64,000 nt of DNA from Kribbibacterium absianum (lineage in GTDB: Bacteria; Actinomycetota; Coriobacteriia; Coriobacteriales; Atopobiaceae): the NCBI RefSeq assembly GCF_030067705.1, contig NZ_JASJEX010000002.1, positions 496,001 to 560,000 of the forward strand. Reading direction: 5' to 3'. Both the position numbers and the translations under genes were made by a program. The first letter of the stretch is position 1. Each line of letters starts with the position of its first letter. The notes beneath the pieces are model-generated. The model ran no database searches. It was given only the letters and a program-made list of their open reading frames with translations, and was not told the DNA's origin. Positions 7,923-17,921 of the stretch are shown here, in pieces.

Positions 7923-9014
7923 ATGGGCGATGTGGCGGAGCGTGTCGAGAGACTTTTGGACGAGGCCGAGCAGGAGTGTCGGTGCGCGTTCGCGCGGCGT
8001 CCCCAGGAAGGTTCGCGGCTTCGGCGTCTCTATGCTGCCGGCGAATTGGTGCGCCCTCTGCGGGGCCTCTATATCCGTGCGAAGACCTGGCGGCGCCTCA
8101 GCGTGGCCGAGCGTCACCTGTCCATAGTCAGGGGGTTGTCTCGACGGCACCCTGACTGGGTGTTCTGCGACGTGTCTGCGGCGCTGTTGCTTGGCCTCGA
8201 ATGTCCTGAGGCCGAGCTGGACACCGTGCACGTTGCCGTGGAGTACGGGTCGCTGGCCCACCGCATCCCAGGGCTCGTGCGTCACGAGATTGACATCCGT
8301 CGGGCGCGCCTGGTTGACGGCGTGCCGACCCTCGTTGCTGACGATTTGCTGTTCGGATGCATCCGCCGGCTCGGGTTCGAGGACGGTCTGGCCTTGGCGG
8401 ACTCTGCCTTGCGGGTTCTCGGGGTTGCGAAGGAGCACCTGGTGTCCCTCTTCGAGCGCGGCCACAAGGGATGTCGCGGGATTCGTGTGGCTCGCGTAGT
8501 CGCGAGTCAGGCGGACGCTCGCTCGGAGAACGGCGGCGAGTCCAAGGTGCGGGCGCGGCTCTTCGAGCTGAACCGCGTGGTGCCCGAGCTGCAGGTGACA
8601 TTCGCCAATCCGGACGGTCTTGGCTGGTACCGCGTGGACTACTTGTGGCGGCTTCCGACCGGCGACCTTGTGGCTGGCGAGCTGGACGGCAAGGCCAAGT
8701 ACCGCGACTTCGAGATGACCGGCGGCCGTTCCGAGGAAGAGGTGCGGGCGGCGCAGGCGCTGCGAGACGACCGCCTGGAGCGTCAGGGGGTGCGCGTGAT
8801 GCACTTCACCTTCGAGCAGGCTATGGATCCCCTCGCATTTCCCGCGCTGCTTCGCGAGTTTGGCATTCCGATGCGAGAGGTGGGCGAGCCGAACGTTGAC
8901 GTGATTATGACCCCGAGGCTGCCCTGCATCGACCACCCGCGGAAGCAGCGATTCCGGGTCGTGGCGGGGTACCGCGATGCCGGACTCGAGGTCGTGATGC
9001 TCGAGGCTGCATAA
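7923..9014 (+). CDS. AbiEi-like winged-helix / DUF559-type endonuclease-like protein
   Basis: 363 residues from ATG 7923, which follows AAAAGGAGGGACCC. The N-terminal half (GSRLRRLYAAGELVRPLRGLYIR) resembles the winged-helix domain of AbiEi-type regulators common in actinobacteria. The C-terminal half has VDYLWRLPTGDLVAGELDGK followed by KYR and later RLERQGVRVMHFTFEQ, the D-x(n)-E-x-DGK pattern of Vsr/DUF559-like endonuclease folds. No AbiEii toxin partner is adjacent. The promoter carries a LexA-like box, which suggests a role in the DNA damage response rather than phage abortive infection. Catalytic activity is not proven; confidence in the two-domain reading is moderate. Confidence 0.65.
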   Translation: MGDVAERVERLLDEAEQECRCAFARRPQEGSRLRRLYAAGELVRPLRGLYIRAKTWRRLSVAERHLSIVRGLSRRHPDWVFCDVSAALLLGLECPEAELDTVHVAVEYGSLAHRIPGLVRHEIDIRRARLVDGVPTLVADDLLFGCIRRLGFEDGLALADSALRVLGVAKEHLVSLFERGHKGCRGIRVARVVASQADARSENGGESKVRARLFELNRVVPELQVTFANPDGLGWYRVDYLWRLPTGDLVAGELDGKAKYRDFEMTGGRSEEEVRAAQALRDDRLERQGVRVMHFTFEQAMDPLAFPALLREFGIPMREVGEPNVDVIMTPRLPCIDHPRKQRFRVVAGYRDAGLEVVMLEAA

Positions 9015-9075
9015 CGTGCGGGCTTTCGGCCGTGCGGCTCGTTGCTTTTGCCAGGCTTCCAGCCGGCGTGCCGGT

Positions 9076-9095
9076 TCACAACAGCATGAAAAACG
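9076..9095 (-). repeat. family A copy, reverse
   Basis: Single copy with the CATGAAAAACG variant. The rest of the 204-bp gap before glmM holds GGTACCAT at 9152-9159, a possible -10, 60 nt from the start. Confidence 0.75.
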
Positions 9096-9218
9096 AGAGC
9101 AAGAGATTGTCTAGAGAGGGGGCGTCGGCTCAGGAGCGCTCTTCTGCCTTCGGTACCATATAGGCGGCCGAACGGCCTCAAAACATGCCAACAACGTAGC
9201 AGGAGGAGAGCGAACTCC

Positions 9219-10553
9219 ATGAAGTATTTCGGCACGGATGGCTTCCGGGGGCGCGCCAACGAGGGGCTCAACGTAGACCAGGCCTTCAAGATCGGCCGGT
9301 TCGTCGGCTGGCACTACGGCCTCGACCAGGGCAGGAAGGCCCGCATCGTCATCGGCAAGGACACCCGCCGCTCGAGCTACATGTTCGAGTCCGCGATCAT
9401 CGCCGGCCTCGTCGCGTCCGGCGCCGACGTCTACATGCTCCACGTGATCCCCACCCCGGGCGTCTGCTACGAGGTGGTCGACGGCAGCTTCGACTGCGGC
9501 ATCATGATCAGCGCGAGCCACAACCCCTATACGGACAACGGCATCAAGCTCGTGAACCGCGAGGGCTACAAGATGGAGGAGGAGGTCCTCGAGCAGATCG
9601 AGGCGTACATCGACGACGAGTTCGAGATCCCCCTGGCGACCGCGAACCAGATCGGCTGTACGGTCGACTACATGCAGGGGCGCAACCGCTACATCGCGCA
9701 CCTGATCTCGAGCGCCAACTTCTCGCTGCAGGGCGTGAAGGTGGGGCTGGACTGTGCCAACGGTGCCGCTTCCTCGGTGGCCAAGCCGGTCTTCGACGCG
9801 CTCGGCGCGGACGTGCGCGTCATCAGCAACGCGCCCGACGGCTTCAACATCAACGTGGACTGCGGCTCCACGCACATCGAGCGGCTCCAGCGCCTCGTTG
9901 TGGAGCAGGGGCTCGACGTGGGTTTCGCCTATGACGGCGACGCCGACCGCTGCCTCGCCGTGGACGAGAACGGCCACGTGGTGGACGGCGACCTCATCCT
10001 GTACATCTGCGGCAAGTACCTCAACAAGCACGGGCGCCTCTCGGGAGGCACCGTGGTGCCCACGGTGATGAGCAACTTCGGGTTCCTCAAGGCCCTCGAC
10101 ATCGCGTCCCTCAACTACGTGACGACCGCCGTGGGCGACAAGAACGTGTTCGCCTGCATGCGCGAGAACGGCTACTCGCTCGGCGGCGAGCAGTCCGGCC
10201 ACATCATCTTCGGCGACATCGAGAAGACGGGCGACGGCATCATGACGAGCCTTCGCGTGATGGAGGTCATGCGCGCCGAGCGCGAGACGCTGTCCGAGCT
10301 CGTGCGGCCGGTGAGGCTGTACCCGCAGACGCTTGTGAACGTCACGGTGGAGGATCGCGACGGCGTGATGGCCAGCGAGGCGATCGCTCAGGCGGTGGCT
10401 GAGGCGGAGGAGAGGCTTGCCGGCAACGGCCGCATCCTGGTGCGTGCGAGCGGGACCGAGCCGCTCGTGCGTGTGATGGTGGAAGCGGAGACCGAGGGCG
10501 AGGCCTCGGAAATCGCGGCGGCGGTGGCCGATGTGGTGCGCTCCGTCGCGTGA
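9219..10553 (+). CDS. glmM: phosphoglucosamine mutase
   Basis: 444 residues. GlmM converts glucosamine 6-phosphate to glucosamine 1-phosphate, the step before UDP-GlcNAc synthesis for peptidoglycan. The opening KYFGTDGFRG, the phosphoserine loop MISASHNPYTDNGIK (Ser100), the metal loop YDGDADRC, the sugar loop GGEQSGH and the phosphate-binding RASGTEPLVRV are all present. ATG 9219 follows AGGAGGAGAG. glmS, which makes its substrate, lies 290 bp downstream on the same strand, separated by repeats and a likely second promoter. Confidence 0.96.
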   Translation: MKYFGTDGFRGRANEGLNVDQAFKIGRFVGWHYGLDQGRKARIVIGKDTRRSSYMFESAIIAGLVASGADVYMLHVIPTPGVCYEVVDGSFDCGIMISASHNPYTDNGIKLVNREGYKMEEEVLEQIEAYIDDEFEIPLATANQIGCTVDYMQGRNRYIAHLISSANFSLQGVKVGLDCANGAASSVAKPVFDALGADVRVISNAPDGFNINVDCGSTHIERLQRLVVEQGLDVGFAYDGDADRCLAVDENGHVVDGDLILYICGKYLNKHGRLSGGTVVPTVMSNFGFLKALDIASLNYVTTAVGDKNVFACMRENGYSLGGEQSGHIIFGDIEKTGDGIMTSLRVMEVMRAERETLSELVRPVRLYPQTLVNVTVEDRDGVMASEAIAQAVAEAEERLAGNGRILVRASGTEPLVRVMVEAETEGEASEIAAAVADVVRSVA

Positions 10554-10574
10554 CATCGGAGCCCCGTGCCCGTT

Positions 10575-10767
10575 CGTTTTTCCTGCTGTTTTGAGAAGTC
10601 GCAGGTCAAAGACCCTGTAGTCGCAATAGCAGGAAGAACGGTCGCGGCCGGGTATGCTCCCATGCTGCCTCCTCCCTTCAATCCTGTAGTCGCAATAGCA
10701 GGAAGAACGGTCGCGGCCGGTGCGTTTTCAGCCGACCGCCACGGTAGGCGAAACAGCATGAAGAACG
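10575..10767. repeat. family A cluster plus a 38-bp direct duplication
   Basis: Forward copy 10575-10595; reverse copies 10621-10641, 10690-10710 and 10748-10767. The middle two sit inside a perfect 38-bp direct repeat (10614-10651 and 10683-10720). GGTATGCT at 10651-10658 lies between the two. Confidence 0.85.
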
Positions 10768-10784
10768 AGAATCAGAGAGACAAT

Positions 10785-10827
10785 GGGAGACGGCCGAGCC
10801 CGACCCGGCCCACCCCGTTCGTCTCCC
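10785..10827 (+). promoter_or_regulatory. hairpin just before the glmS ribosome binding site
   Basis: GGGAGACG (10785-10792) is perfectly complementary to CGTCTCCC (10820-10827) with a 27-nt loop; AGGAGG for glmS begins a few nt later. It could affect translation. No similarity to the glmS ribozyme was recognised. Confidence 0.4.
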
Positions 10828-10843
10828 GGCTCTAGGAGGCCCC

Positions 10844-12694
<1,851 letters not shown>

Positions 12695-12696
12695 CC

Positions 12697-13284
12697 ATGC
12701 CGACGGCTGGCGTGGGGGTCGATTTGGTGTCGATTCCCCGCATGGAGCGGGCGCTCGAGCGCACGCCGCGCCTCAAGGAGCGGCTCTTCACTGCCGAGGA
12801 GCGCGCCTACTGTGACTCGCGGGCGCATCCGGCGGAGCATTACGCCGCGCGGTTCGCTGCTCGGGAGGCCGTTCTGAAGGCGCTCGGGACAGGGTTCCGG
12901 GGCGTGGGGCTTTCGGGTGTCTCCGTGGCGCTCGACGACGCGGGGCGTCCGAGTGCCGTGCTGGCAGGGCGGGCGCGCGAGGCGGCCGAGCGGCAGGGCG
13001 TGGTCGAGGTGGAGATCTCGCTGTCCCACACGCACGAGGTGGCCGTCGCGAACGCGGTGGCGGTGACGGAGTCGGCGAGGCCGCCCAAAGAGGAGCGGCC
13101 GAGCGCGGAGCAGGAGCTGAGGGCGTCGTTCAAGGAGGCCCGGGAGATTCTGCTCGACCTCGAGCGCGTGGAGCCGGACCCGGACCCGGCTCGTTCTTCC
13201 TGTCGTTCCGAACACGCGGAGGACCTGGATCGTTCTTCCTGTCGTTCCGAGAGGTCAGGTCGCGACGGGGGAGTGTCGGAATAG
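12697..13284 (+). CDS. acpS: holo-ACP synthase with repeat-derived C-terminal tail
   Basis: AcpS transfers 4'-phosphopantetheine from CoA to apo-acyl carrier protein. GVGVDLVSIPRM, LFTAEERAYC, YAARFAAREAVLKALGTGF and EISLSHTHEVAVANAV are the family motifs, all within the first 125 residues, the normal length of AcpS. Here the protein runs on to 195 residues: a charged stretch, then two forward family A copies (13192, 13231) translated as SSCRSE twice. The TAG stop itself (13282-13284) lies inside a third, inverted copy. The start lies 2 nt after the glmS stop, so translation is probably coupled. Confidence 0.92.
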   Translation: MPTAGVGVDLVSIPRMERALERTPRLKERLFTAEERAYCDSRAHPAEHYAARFAAREAVLKALGTGFRGVGLSGVSVALDDAGRPSAVLAGRAREAAERQGVVEVEISLSHTHEVAVANAVAVTESARPPKEERPSAEQELRASFKEAREILLDLERVEPDPDPARSSCRSEHAEDLDRSSCRSERSGRDGGVSE

Positions 13285-13370
13285 CAGGAAGAACGGTACC
13301 GCAGACTGGAGAGGCGACGTCACGGCGCCGGCGGGCGAACCTCGGTATGCTCGCATTGGCAGGAAAAACG
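13192..13370. repeat. family A cluster overlapping the acpS 3' end
   Basis: Forward copies 13192-13212 and 13231-13251, reverse copies 13276-13296 and 13350-13370. The first two are coding, the third supplies the acpS stop codon. GGTATGCT at 13344-13351 overlaps the edge of the fourth and may be the nnr promoter -10. Confidence 0.85.
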
Positions 13371-13412
13371 AACGCGGGGACCCGACGGCCCCGTGCACAA
13401 AGGAGCACTCAC

Positions 13413-15044
13413 ATGCAGCCGGTTCTCAACGTCGAGGACGTTCGCAGGGTCGAGCAGGCTCTGACGCTCGAGGGCGTCAGTCTGGCCGAACTCATGCGCC
13501 GCGCGGGCCACTCGGCGGCCCAGGAGGTCCTCGACCTCGGCAGCGTCACGAAGGTGACCGTGTTCTGCGGCACCGGGAACAACGGGGGCGACGGATGGGT
13601 GGCCGCCGAGCTCCTCCATCGGGCCGGTGTGCAGGTCACGGTCGTGACCCCGCAAGAACCCGACGACCTCAAGAGCTCTCTGGCGCTCATGGTGGCCAAG
13701 GGCGCCGTGGCCCAAGGTGTCGAATACTGGGTCGGCCCGAGCCGAGACGAGCTGGACCAGCTGCTCGCCGAGTCCTCCGTGGTGCTCGACGCCCTGCTCG
13801 GTACGGGGTTCCACGGCGAGCCGGCCGCGCCGTTCGACATCTGGATCGACGCGATCAACACCTCCGGCTTGCGGGTGGTCTCCATCGACGTGCCGAGCGG
13901 CCTCTCCGCACAGACCGGCCACGCGCCCGGCGCCGTCGTCTTCGCGGACCTCACGGTCACGATGATCGCGCTCAAGCCTGGTCTCCTTTCCGGCCGCGGC
14001 CGCGACGCGTGCGGCGCGATTGTGCTCGCGCCCTTGGCCGACCAGACCGACCGGCTCGTAGTCGAGGCCGATCCTGTGGCCTGGCGCTGCGACCCGGCCG
14101 ACTACATCGACGTCGTGCCGGTCCCGACGTCCGACGTGGACAAGTACGAGCGCGGCACCGTGCTCGTGGTGGGCGGGTCCAAGCGGTTCTCCGGCGCGCC
14201 GGTCCTTGCCGCACTGGCGGCCGCTCGCTCTGGCGCCGGTTATGTGACACTCGCGGTGCCCCAGTGCATCGCGACGGTCTGTCGCACGCATTTGCTCGAG
14301 ATCCCCGTGGTTGGGTTGCCGTGCAACGATGACGGCACCTTCTCGGTGGAGGCGAAGACCGAGATCGTTCGCATGGCCAAGGAGCGCGACTGCGTCCTGG
14401 CGGGCCCCGGCATGGGCGTGAACGCGGACACCGTTTCCATCGTGACCGGCCTTCTGGAGACGGACGTCCCGCTCGTGCTCGACGCGGACGCGCTCAACGC
14501 GCTGTCCCGCATGACGACGGGCCGGCTCGACAACTTCCCCGAGCTGATCCGGCGCGAGCAACCGCTCGTGCTGACCCCCCATCGCCGCGAGCTCGGACGC
14601 CTGGTGGGTCTCAGCGACACCCCTCCTGATTCGCTGACGAGCGCGCTCGAGGCCGCGCGCCGCGTGGTCTGGGCGGACGGAGGGTCCGACATCTGTGTGA
14701 TGACCAAGGGAGACACGACGGCGTGCGTCGGCGTCGAGATTGCGCTCCTGCCGAAGCCGGGCCCCGCGAGTCTTGCAACGGCCGGTTCCGGCGACGTGCT
14801 CGGCGGCGTCGTGGCGGCGTTCCTGTCTCGTGGTCTAGCCGACGAGGAGCTCCTGCCGTTGCTATGCGCGATGGCTGTGGAGACGCATGCAGTGGCTGGC
14901 TCGTTGGCGGCCGAGCAGCACGGGCTGCGGGGCGTGATGGCCGGCGATCTGGTCGATGTGCTCGGGCAGGCGGTCGACGCGTTCGAAGAGCGCGCGTCGC
15001 TGGCAGCGACGGAGGACGACGGCGCCGAAGACGCACCGGCCTAA
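13413..15044 (+). CDS. nnr: bifunctional NAD(P)HX epimerase / ADP-dependent dehydratase
   Basis: 543 residues. Nnr repairs hydrated NADH and NADPH: the N-terminal half epimerises R- and S-NAD(P)HX and the C-terminal half dehydrates S-NAD(P)HX using ADP. The epimerase motif is FCGTGNNGGDGWVAAELL; the dehydratase half has VVGGSKRFSGAPVLAALAAA, LAGPGMGVN, VLDADALNAL, LTPHRRELGRL and GSGDVLGGVVAAFL. ATG 13413 follows AAAGGAG with 7-nt spacing; an upstream in-frame ATG inside a repeat is rejected. Position after acpS is common in this group. The C-terminal about 20 residues are low-complexity acidic. Confidence 0.95.
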   Translation: MQPVLNVEDVRRVEQALTLEGVSLAELMRRAGHSAAQEVLDLGSVTKVTVFCGTGNNGGDGWVAAELLHRAGVQVTVVTPQEPDDLKSSLALMVAKGAVAQGVEYWVGPSRDELDQLLAESSVVLDALLGTGFHGEPAAPFDIWIDAINTSGLRVVSIDVPSGLSAQTGHAPGAVVFADLTVTMIALKPGLLSGRGRDACGAIVLAPLADQTDRLVVEADPVAWRCDPADYIDVVPVPTSDVDKYERGTVLVVGGSKRFSGAPVLAALAAARSGAGYVTLAVPQCIATVCRTHLLEIPVVGLPCNDDGTFSVEAKTEIVRMAKERDCVLAGPGMGVNADTVSIVTGLLETDVPLVLDADALNALSRMTTGRLDNFPELIRREQPLVLTPHRRELGRLVGLSDTPPDSLTSALEAARRVVWADGGSDICVMTKGDTTACVGVEIALLPKPGPASLATAGSGDVLGGVVAAFLSRGLADEELLPLLCAMAVETHAVAGSLAAEQHGLRGVMAGDLVDVLGQAVDAFEERASLAATEDDGAEDAPA

Positions 15045-15053
15045 TGCCGCTGC

Positions 15054-15165
15054 CGTTCTTCCTGCTGATCCGAGACCCGGCCGATGAGCTGGGATTACAC
15101 GAAACAGCATGAAGAACGGAAGGGGAGCCGGGTGGCTGGCGCTTCCGTTCTTCCTGCCGATTTGA
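15054..15165. repeat. family A cluster, three copies
   Basis: Forward 15054-15074, reverse 15098-15119, forward 15145-15165, filling the gap between nnr and alr. Confidence 0.85.
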
Positions 15166-15189
15166 GAACCGCGTGAGAGAGGCGCGACG

Positions 15190-16356
15190 ATGGCCGACAT
15201 GGTCGAGAACTGTCCGGACGACCGCTGGGCGTGGGTCGAGATCGACCGGGGCGCCCTCCGGCGCAATGTGCGCACGTTCAAGTCGCGCCTCGAGCCTGGC
15301 GTCCAGCTCATGGCCGTTGTCAAAGCCGACGCGTATGGGCACGGGGCGGCGGCGTGCGCGCCCGTGATGAGGTCGGCGGGCGCGGACCAGTTCGCGGTGG
15401 CGACGGTTGCCGAAGGTCGGGCGCTGCGCGAGAGCGGCATCGCCGAGCCGATCCTCGTGCTCTCTCAGCCTCCCGTCACGTCCATCCCGGATCTGATCGA
15501 ATATGACCTGATGCCGTCGGTGTTCGACGTCTCCTTCGGTCTCGCCTATGGCGAGGCGGCCGCTCAGGCGGGCAAGGTCGGGCGGTACCACGTGGCCATC
15601 GACACCGGCATGACGCGCACCGGGGTGGACTGGCGTGACGTCATCGATGTACGCGACCAACTCGAGTTCCACCGCGGCCTTCAGTGCGCGGGGACGTTCA
15701 CGCACTTCGCGACCGCCGACGTGCCGGGGGACTGGGACTGGGAGCTGCAGCGGCACCGTTTCGATGAGGCGGTGGCCGGGCTTCGCGATGCGGGGCTCGA
15801 TCCTGGACTCGTGCACTGCGACAACACGCCCGCCACCGTTCTTCATGCTGAAACGCACTACGACATGGTGCGCGTCGGCGTGGGGCTCTACGGCCTGCAG
15901 CCCTGCGATGCCACGGTTCCGCACCTGTCGCTCGATCCAGTCATGAGCGTCCGGGCGCGCGTGACCCGGGCCGTGTACCCACCGGTCGGTGCGGGTGTCA
16001 GCTATGGCATGAAGTGGCGTGTCACCAAGGGGAACCTGCAGGTGGCGACCGTGCCGGTCGGCTACGCCGATGGCTATAGCCGCGCGCTGTCGGGCAAGGT
16101 CGACGTTCTCTGCCGCGGGCAGAGGCTGCCGCAGGTCGGCAACATCTGCATGGACCAGTTCATGTTCGCGGTCGAGGTGAACACAGCCCGTCAGTACAAG
16201 CCGGTACGTCCGGTGCAAGAGGGGGACGTCGTCACGCTGGTCGGGCGCGACGGCGACGAGTCGATCACGGCCGACGACCTGGCGGCGCTGCTCGGCACCA
16301 TCAACTACGAGGTGGTCTGCGACTTCGGCCTGCGCCTCGAGAAGGTCTATCGCTAG
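15190..16356 (+). CDS. alr: alanine racemase
   Basis: 388 residues. Alr interconverts L- and D-alanine with pyridoxal phosphate, supplying D-Ala for peptidoglycan. The PLP lysine is in MAVVKADAYGHG (residue about 42), HVAIDTGMTRTGV binds in the barrel, GVSYGMKW carries the catalytic tyrosine of the C-terminal domain, and VGNICMDQFM is the usual late motif. ATG 15190 follows AGAGAGG. A family A copy (15837-15855) is read in frame within ATVLHAETHYD, just before the conserved DMVRVGVGLYG. The following gene is uracil-DNA glycosylase. Confidence 0.96.
   Translation: MADMVENCPDDRWAWVEIDRGALRRNVRTFKSRLEPGVQLMAVVKADAYGHGAAACAPVMRSAGADQFAVATVAEGRALRESGIAEPILVLSQPPVTSIPDLIEYDLMPSVFDVSFGLAYGEAAAQAGKVGRYHVAIDTGMTRTGVDWRDVIDVRDQLEFHRGLQCAGTFTHFATADVPGDWDWELQRHRFDEAVAGLRDAGLDPGLVHCDNTPATVLHAETHYDMVRVGVGLYGLQPCDATVPHLSLDPVMSVRARVTRAVYPPVGAGVSYGMKWRVTKGNLQVATVPVGYADGYSRALSGKVDVLCRGQRLPQVGNICMDQFMFAVEVNTARQYKPVRPVQEGDVVTLVGRDGDESITADDLAALLGTINYEVVCDFGLRLEKVYR
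15837..15855 (+). repeat. family A copy inside alr
   Basis: CGTTCTTCATGCTGAAACG, differing from gap copies such as 5524 mainly in AAA for TTT near the end. It encodes VLHAET around residues 217-222. Confidence 0.65.
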
Positions 16357-16395
16357 CCCCGTCGTGCCCGCGCTTTGCGAGCCTGGCGCGGGAGC

Positions 16396-16464
16396 CGTTC
16401 TTCCTGCTGTTGCGAGCGGGCGACGTTTCTGCGCCTCCTGCCCCGTTCTTCCGGTCATTGCGAG
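16396..16464 (+). repeat. family A repeats, two forward copies
   Basis: Copies at 16396-16416 and 16444-16464 before the uracil-DNA glycosylase start; the second has CCGGTC in place of CCTGCT. Confidence 0.8.
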
Positions 16465-16476
16465 AAAGGCACCGCC

Positions 16477-17109
16477 GTGAGCTTCGTCCAGATTCCCGGC
16501 CATCCCCAGCCCCGTCCCCGGGAGATCACGCTTCCAGAGATTCGCGCGGTGCTCGGCGACTGTCGGCGGTGCCCGCTCGGGGAGACCCGGACGCACATCG
16601 TGTTCGGTGAGGGGTCGCCCAACGCCCGCGTGATGGTCATCGGCGAGGCGCCAGGCAAGAACGAGGACCTCACCGGCGAGCCGTTCGTCGGAGCAGCAGG
16701 AAAAAAGCTCGACGCGCTCTTGGAGGTCGCCGGCCTCCGGCGACCGGACATCTACATCGCCAACGTCCTCAAGTGCCGTCCGCCGGGAAACCGTGACCCA
16801 CGTCCCGAAGAGATCGAGGCCTGCTCGCCGTTCCTGCGGGAGCAGATCAGGTCCATTTGGCCGGATGTGCTCGTGACGCTGGGGAACTTCTCGACGCGCT
16901 TCGTCCTCAAGACCGACCAGGGCATCACGTCGCTCCGGGGCCGTTTCCACCAGGCCGGCCACTTTCTCGTGCTGCCGGTGTTCCATCCTGCGGCTGCAAT
17001 CTATGATCGAACTAAGCAGGCGAGTCTGGAAGCGGACTTCGCGATGCTCGGGGCCTGGCTGGCAGAGCATCCGGACCTGCGTTTCCCGCGCTCGGACGGT
17101 GGGGTCTGA
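16477..17109 (+). CDS. uracil-DNA glycosylase, iron-sulfur (family 4/5 type)
   Basis: 210 residues. Removes uracil from DNA to start base excision repair. Four cysteines placed as in 4Fe-4S family 4 enzymes are visible: C29 and C32 (DCRRCPLG), C100 (LKCRPPGNR) and C116. The active-site motif GEAPGKNED, GEPFVGAAGKKLD and the late VFHPAAAIYD (in place of HPS) are present. GTG 16477 is chosen because AGAAAGG lies upstream; the longer in-frame ORF is translated repeat. It sits between alr and tsaE. Confidence 0.92.
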   Translation: MSFVQIPGHPQPRPREITLPEIRAVLGDCRRCPLGETRTHIVFGEGSPNARVMVIGEAPGKNEDLTGEPFVGAAGKKLDALLEVAGLRRPDIYIANVLKCRPPGNRDPRPEEIEACSPFLREQIRSIWPDVLVTLGNFSTRFVLKTDQGITSLRGRFHQAGHFLVLPVFHPAAAIYDRTKQASLEADFAMLGAWLAEHPDLRFPRSDGGV

Positions 17110-17113
17110 CGGC

Positions 17114-17264
17114 CGTTCTTCCTGCTGTTTTGACGGGATCCTACGAGATCGCTCGGCAGCCACGGTTCTCAGAACAGCCTGGAGAACGAGGGGCTCTTCG
17201 AGGGTCGCTTTCACCTCGGTTGCCCCTGTCTCCCGGTGGAGCTCTCACAATGACATGAAGAACG
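17114..17264. repeat. family A cluster, three copies (one degenerate)
   Basis: Forward 17114-17134, degenerate reverse 17168-17189 (GCCTGGAGAACG), reverse 17244-17264 (GACATGAAGAACGG). Confidence 0.75.
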
Positions 17265-17336
17265 GGGTGGAGCCCTACAATCATCCCTGCTGACGCGTTG
17301 CCGCGTCGCCTTGTCAGTCCAGCTCGAGGAGGCACT

Positions 17337-17921
17337 GTGAGTGAGACCCGTTTTGCCGCCGGGGCGACCGAGATCGAGCCGTCCGGCGCTCGCTGCGTCA
17401 TGTGGGAGGGCGACGGCCACTTTCGCACGACCGGCCCGGAGGGCACGTGGGCGCTCGGGTCGTTGTTGGGTGCGTCCCTTGAGGAGGGCGACGTCGTGGT
17501 GCTCTCCGGTGACCTGGGCGCCGGGAAGACCAACCTGACCAAAGGGGCAGCCGCGGCCCTGGGGGTAACCGAGCCGGTAACGAGCCCCACCTTCAACATT
17601 CAGGCCGTGCACGAGGGTGACAATCTGACGCTCTTTCATTTTGACCTCTACCGGCTCGACGACCCGGATCAGCTCGGCGATGCGGGCGTGCTCGACGTCG
17701 TTGGCGTCGAGGGCGCATCGCTGGTCGAATGGGGGGAGGACTTCGCGGACGCCCTCGGGGCCGACCGTCTCGACATCTCGATAACGCGCGACGTGTCGAG
17801 CCCGCCGGGCGAAGAGCCCGCGCGCCTGTTCTCGCTCTCGCCCTCCGGCCCGCGCGGCTGCGCGCTCGCCCGCTCGCTCGATTCATCCGTTCGCGCTTTG
17901 ATGGAGTTCCTCGATGCCTAA
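17337..17921 (+). CDS. tsaE: tRNA t6A37 biosynthesis ATPase TsaE
   Basis: 194 residues. TsaE is the ATPase that supports the TsaB-TsaD complex in making threonylcarbamoyl-A37 on ANN-decoding tRNAs. Walker A GDLGAGKT is at residues 58-65; TSPTFNIQ, LFHFDLYRL and LVEWGE are family motifs. GTG 17337 follows GAGGAGG. The C-terminal about 40 residues are longer than in minimal TsaE. Its last 8 nt overlap the start of the tsaB-rimI-tsaD gene, so the whole pathway complex is co-translated. Confidence 0.95.
   Translation: MSETRFAAGATEIEPSGARCVMWEGDGHFRTTGPEGTWALGSLLGASLEEGDVVVLSGDLGAGKTNLTKGAAAALGVTEPVTSPTFNIQAVHEGDNLTLFHFDLYRLDDPDQLGDAGVLDVVGVEGASLVEWGEDFADALGADRLDISITRDVSSPPGEEPARLFSLSPSGPRGCALARSLDSSVRALMEFLDA

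Noticed and set aside
10554-10843. glmS ribozyme
   Set aside because: No sequence or pseudoknot of the ribozyme is recognisable; the gap is mostly family A repeats.
16687-16711. Repeat-like GGAGCAGCAGGAAAAAAGC in the uracil-DNA glycosylase gene
   Set aside because: It encodes FVGAAGKKLD, which is conserved in the enzyme family, and the core differs at several bases.
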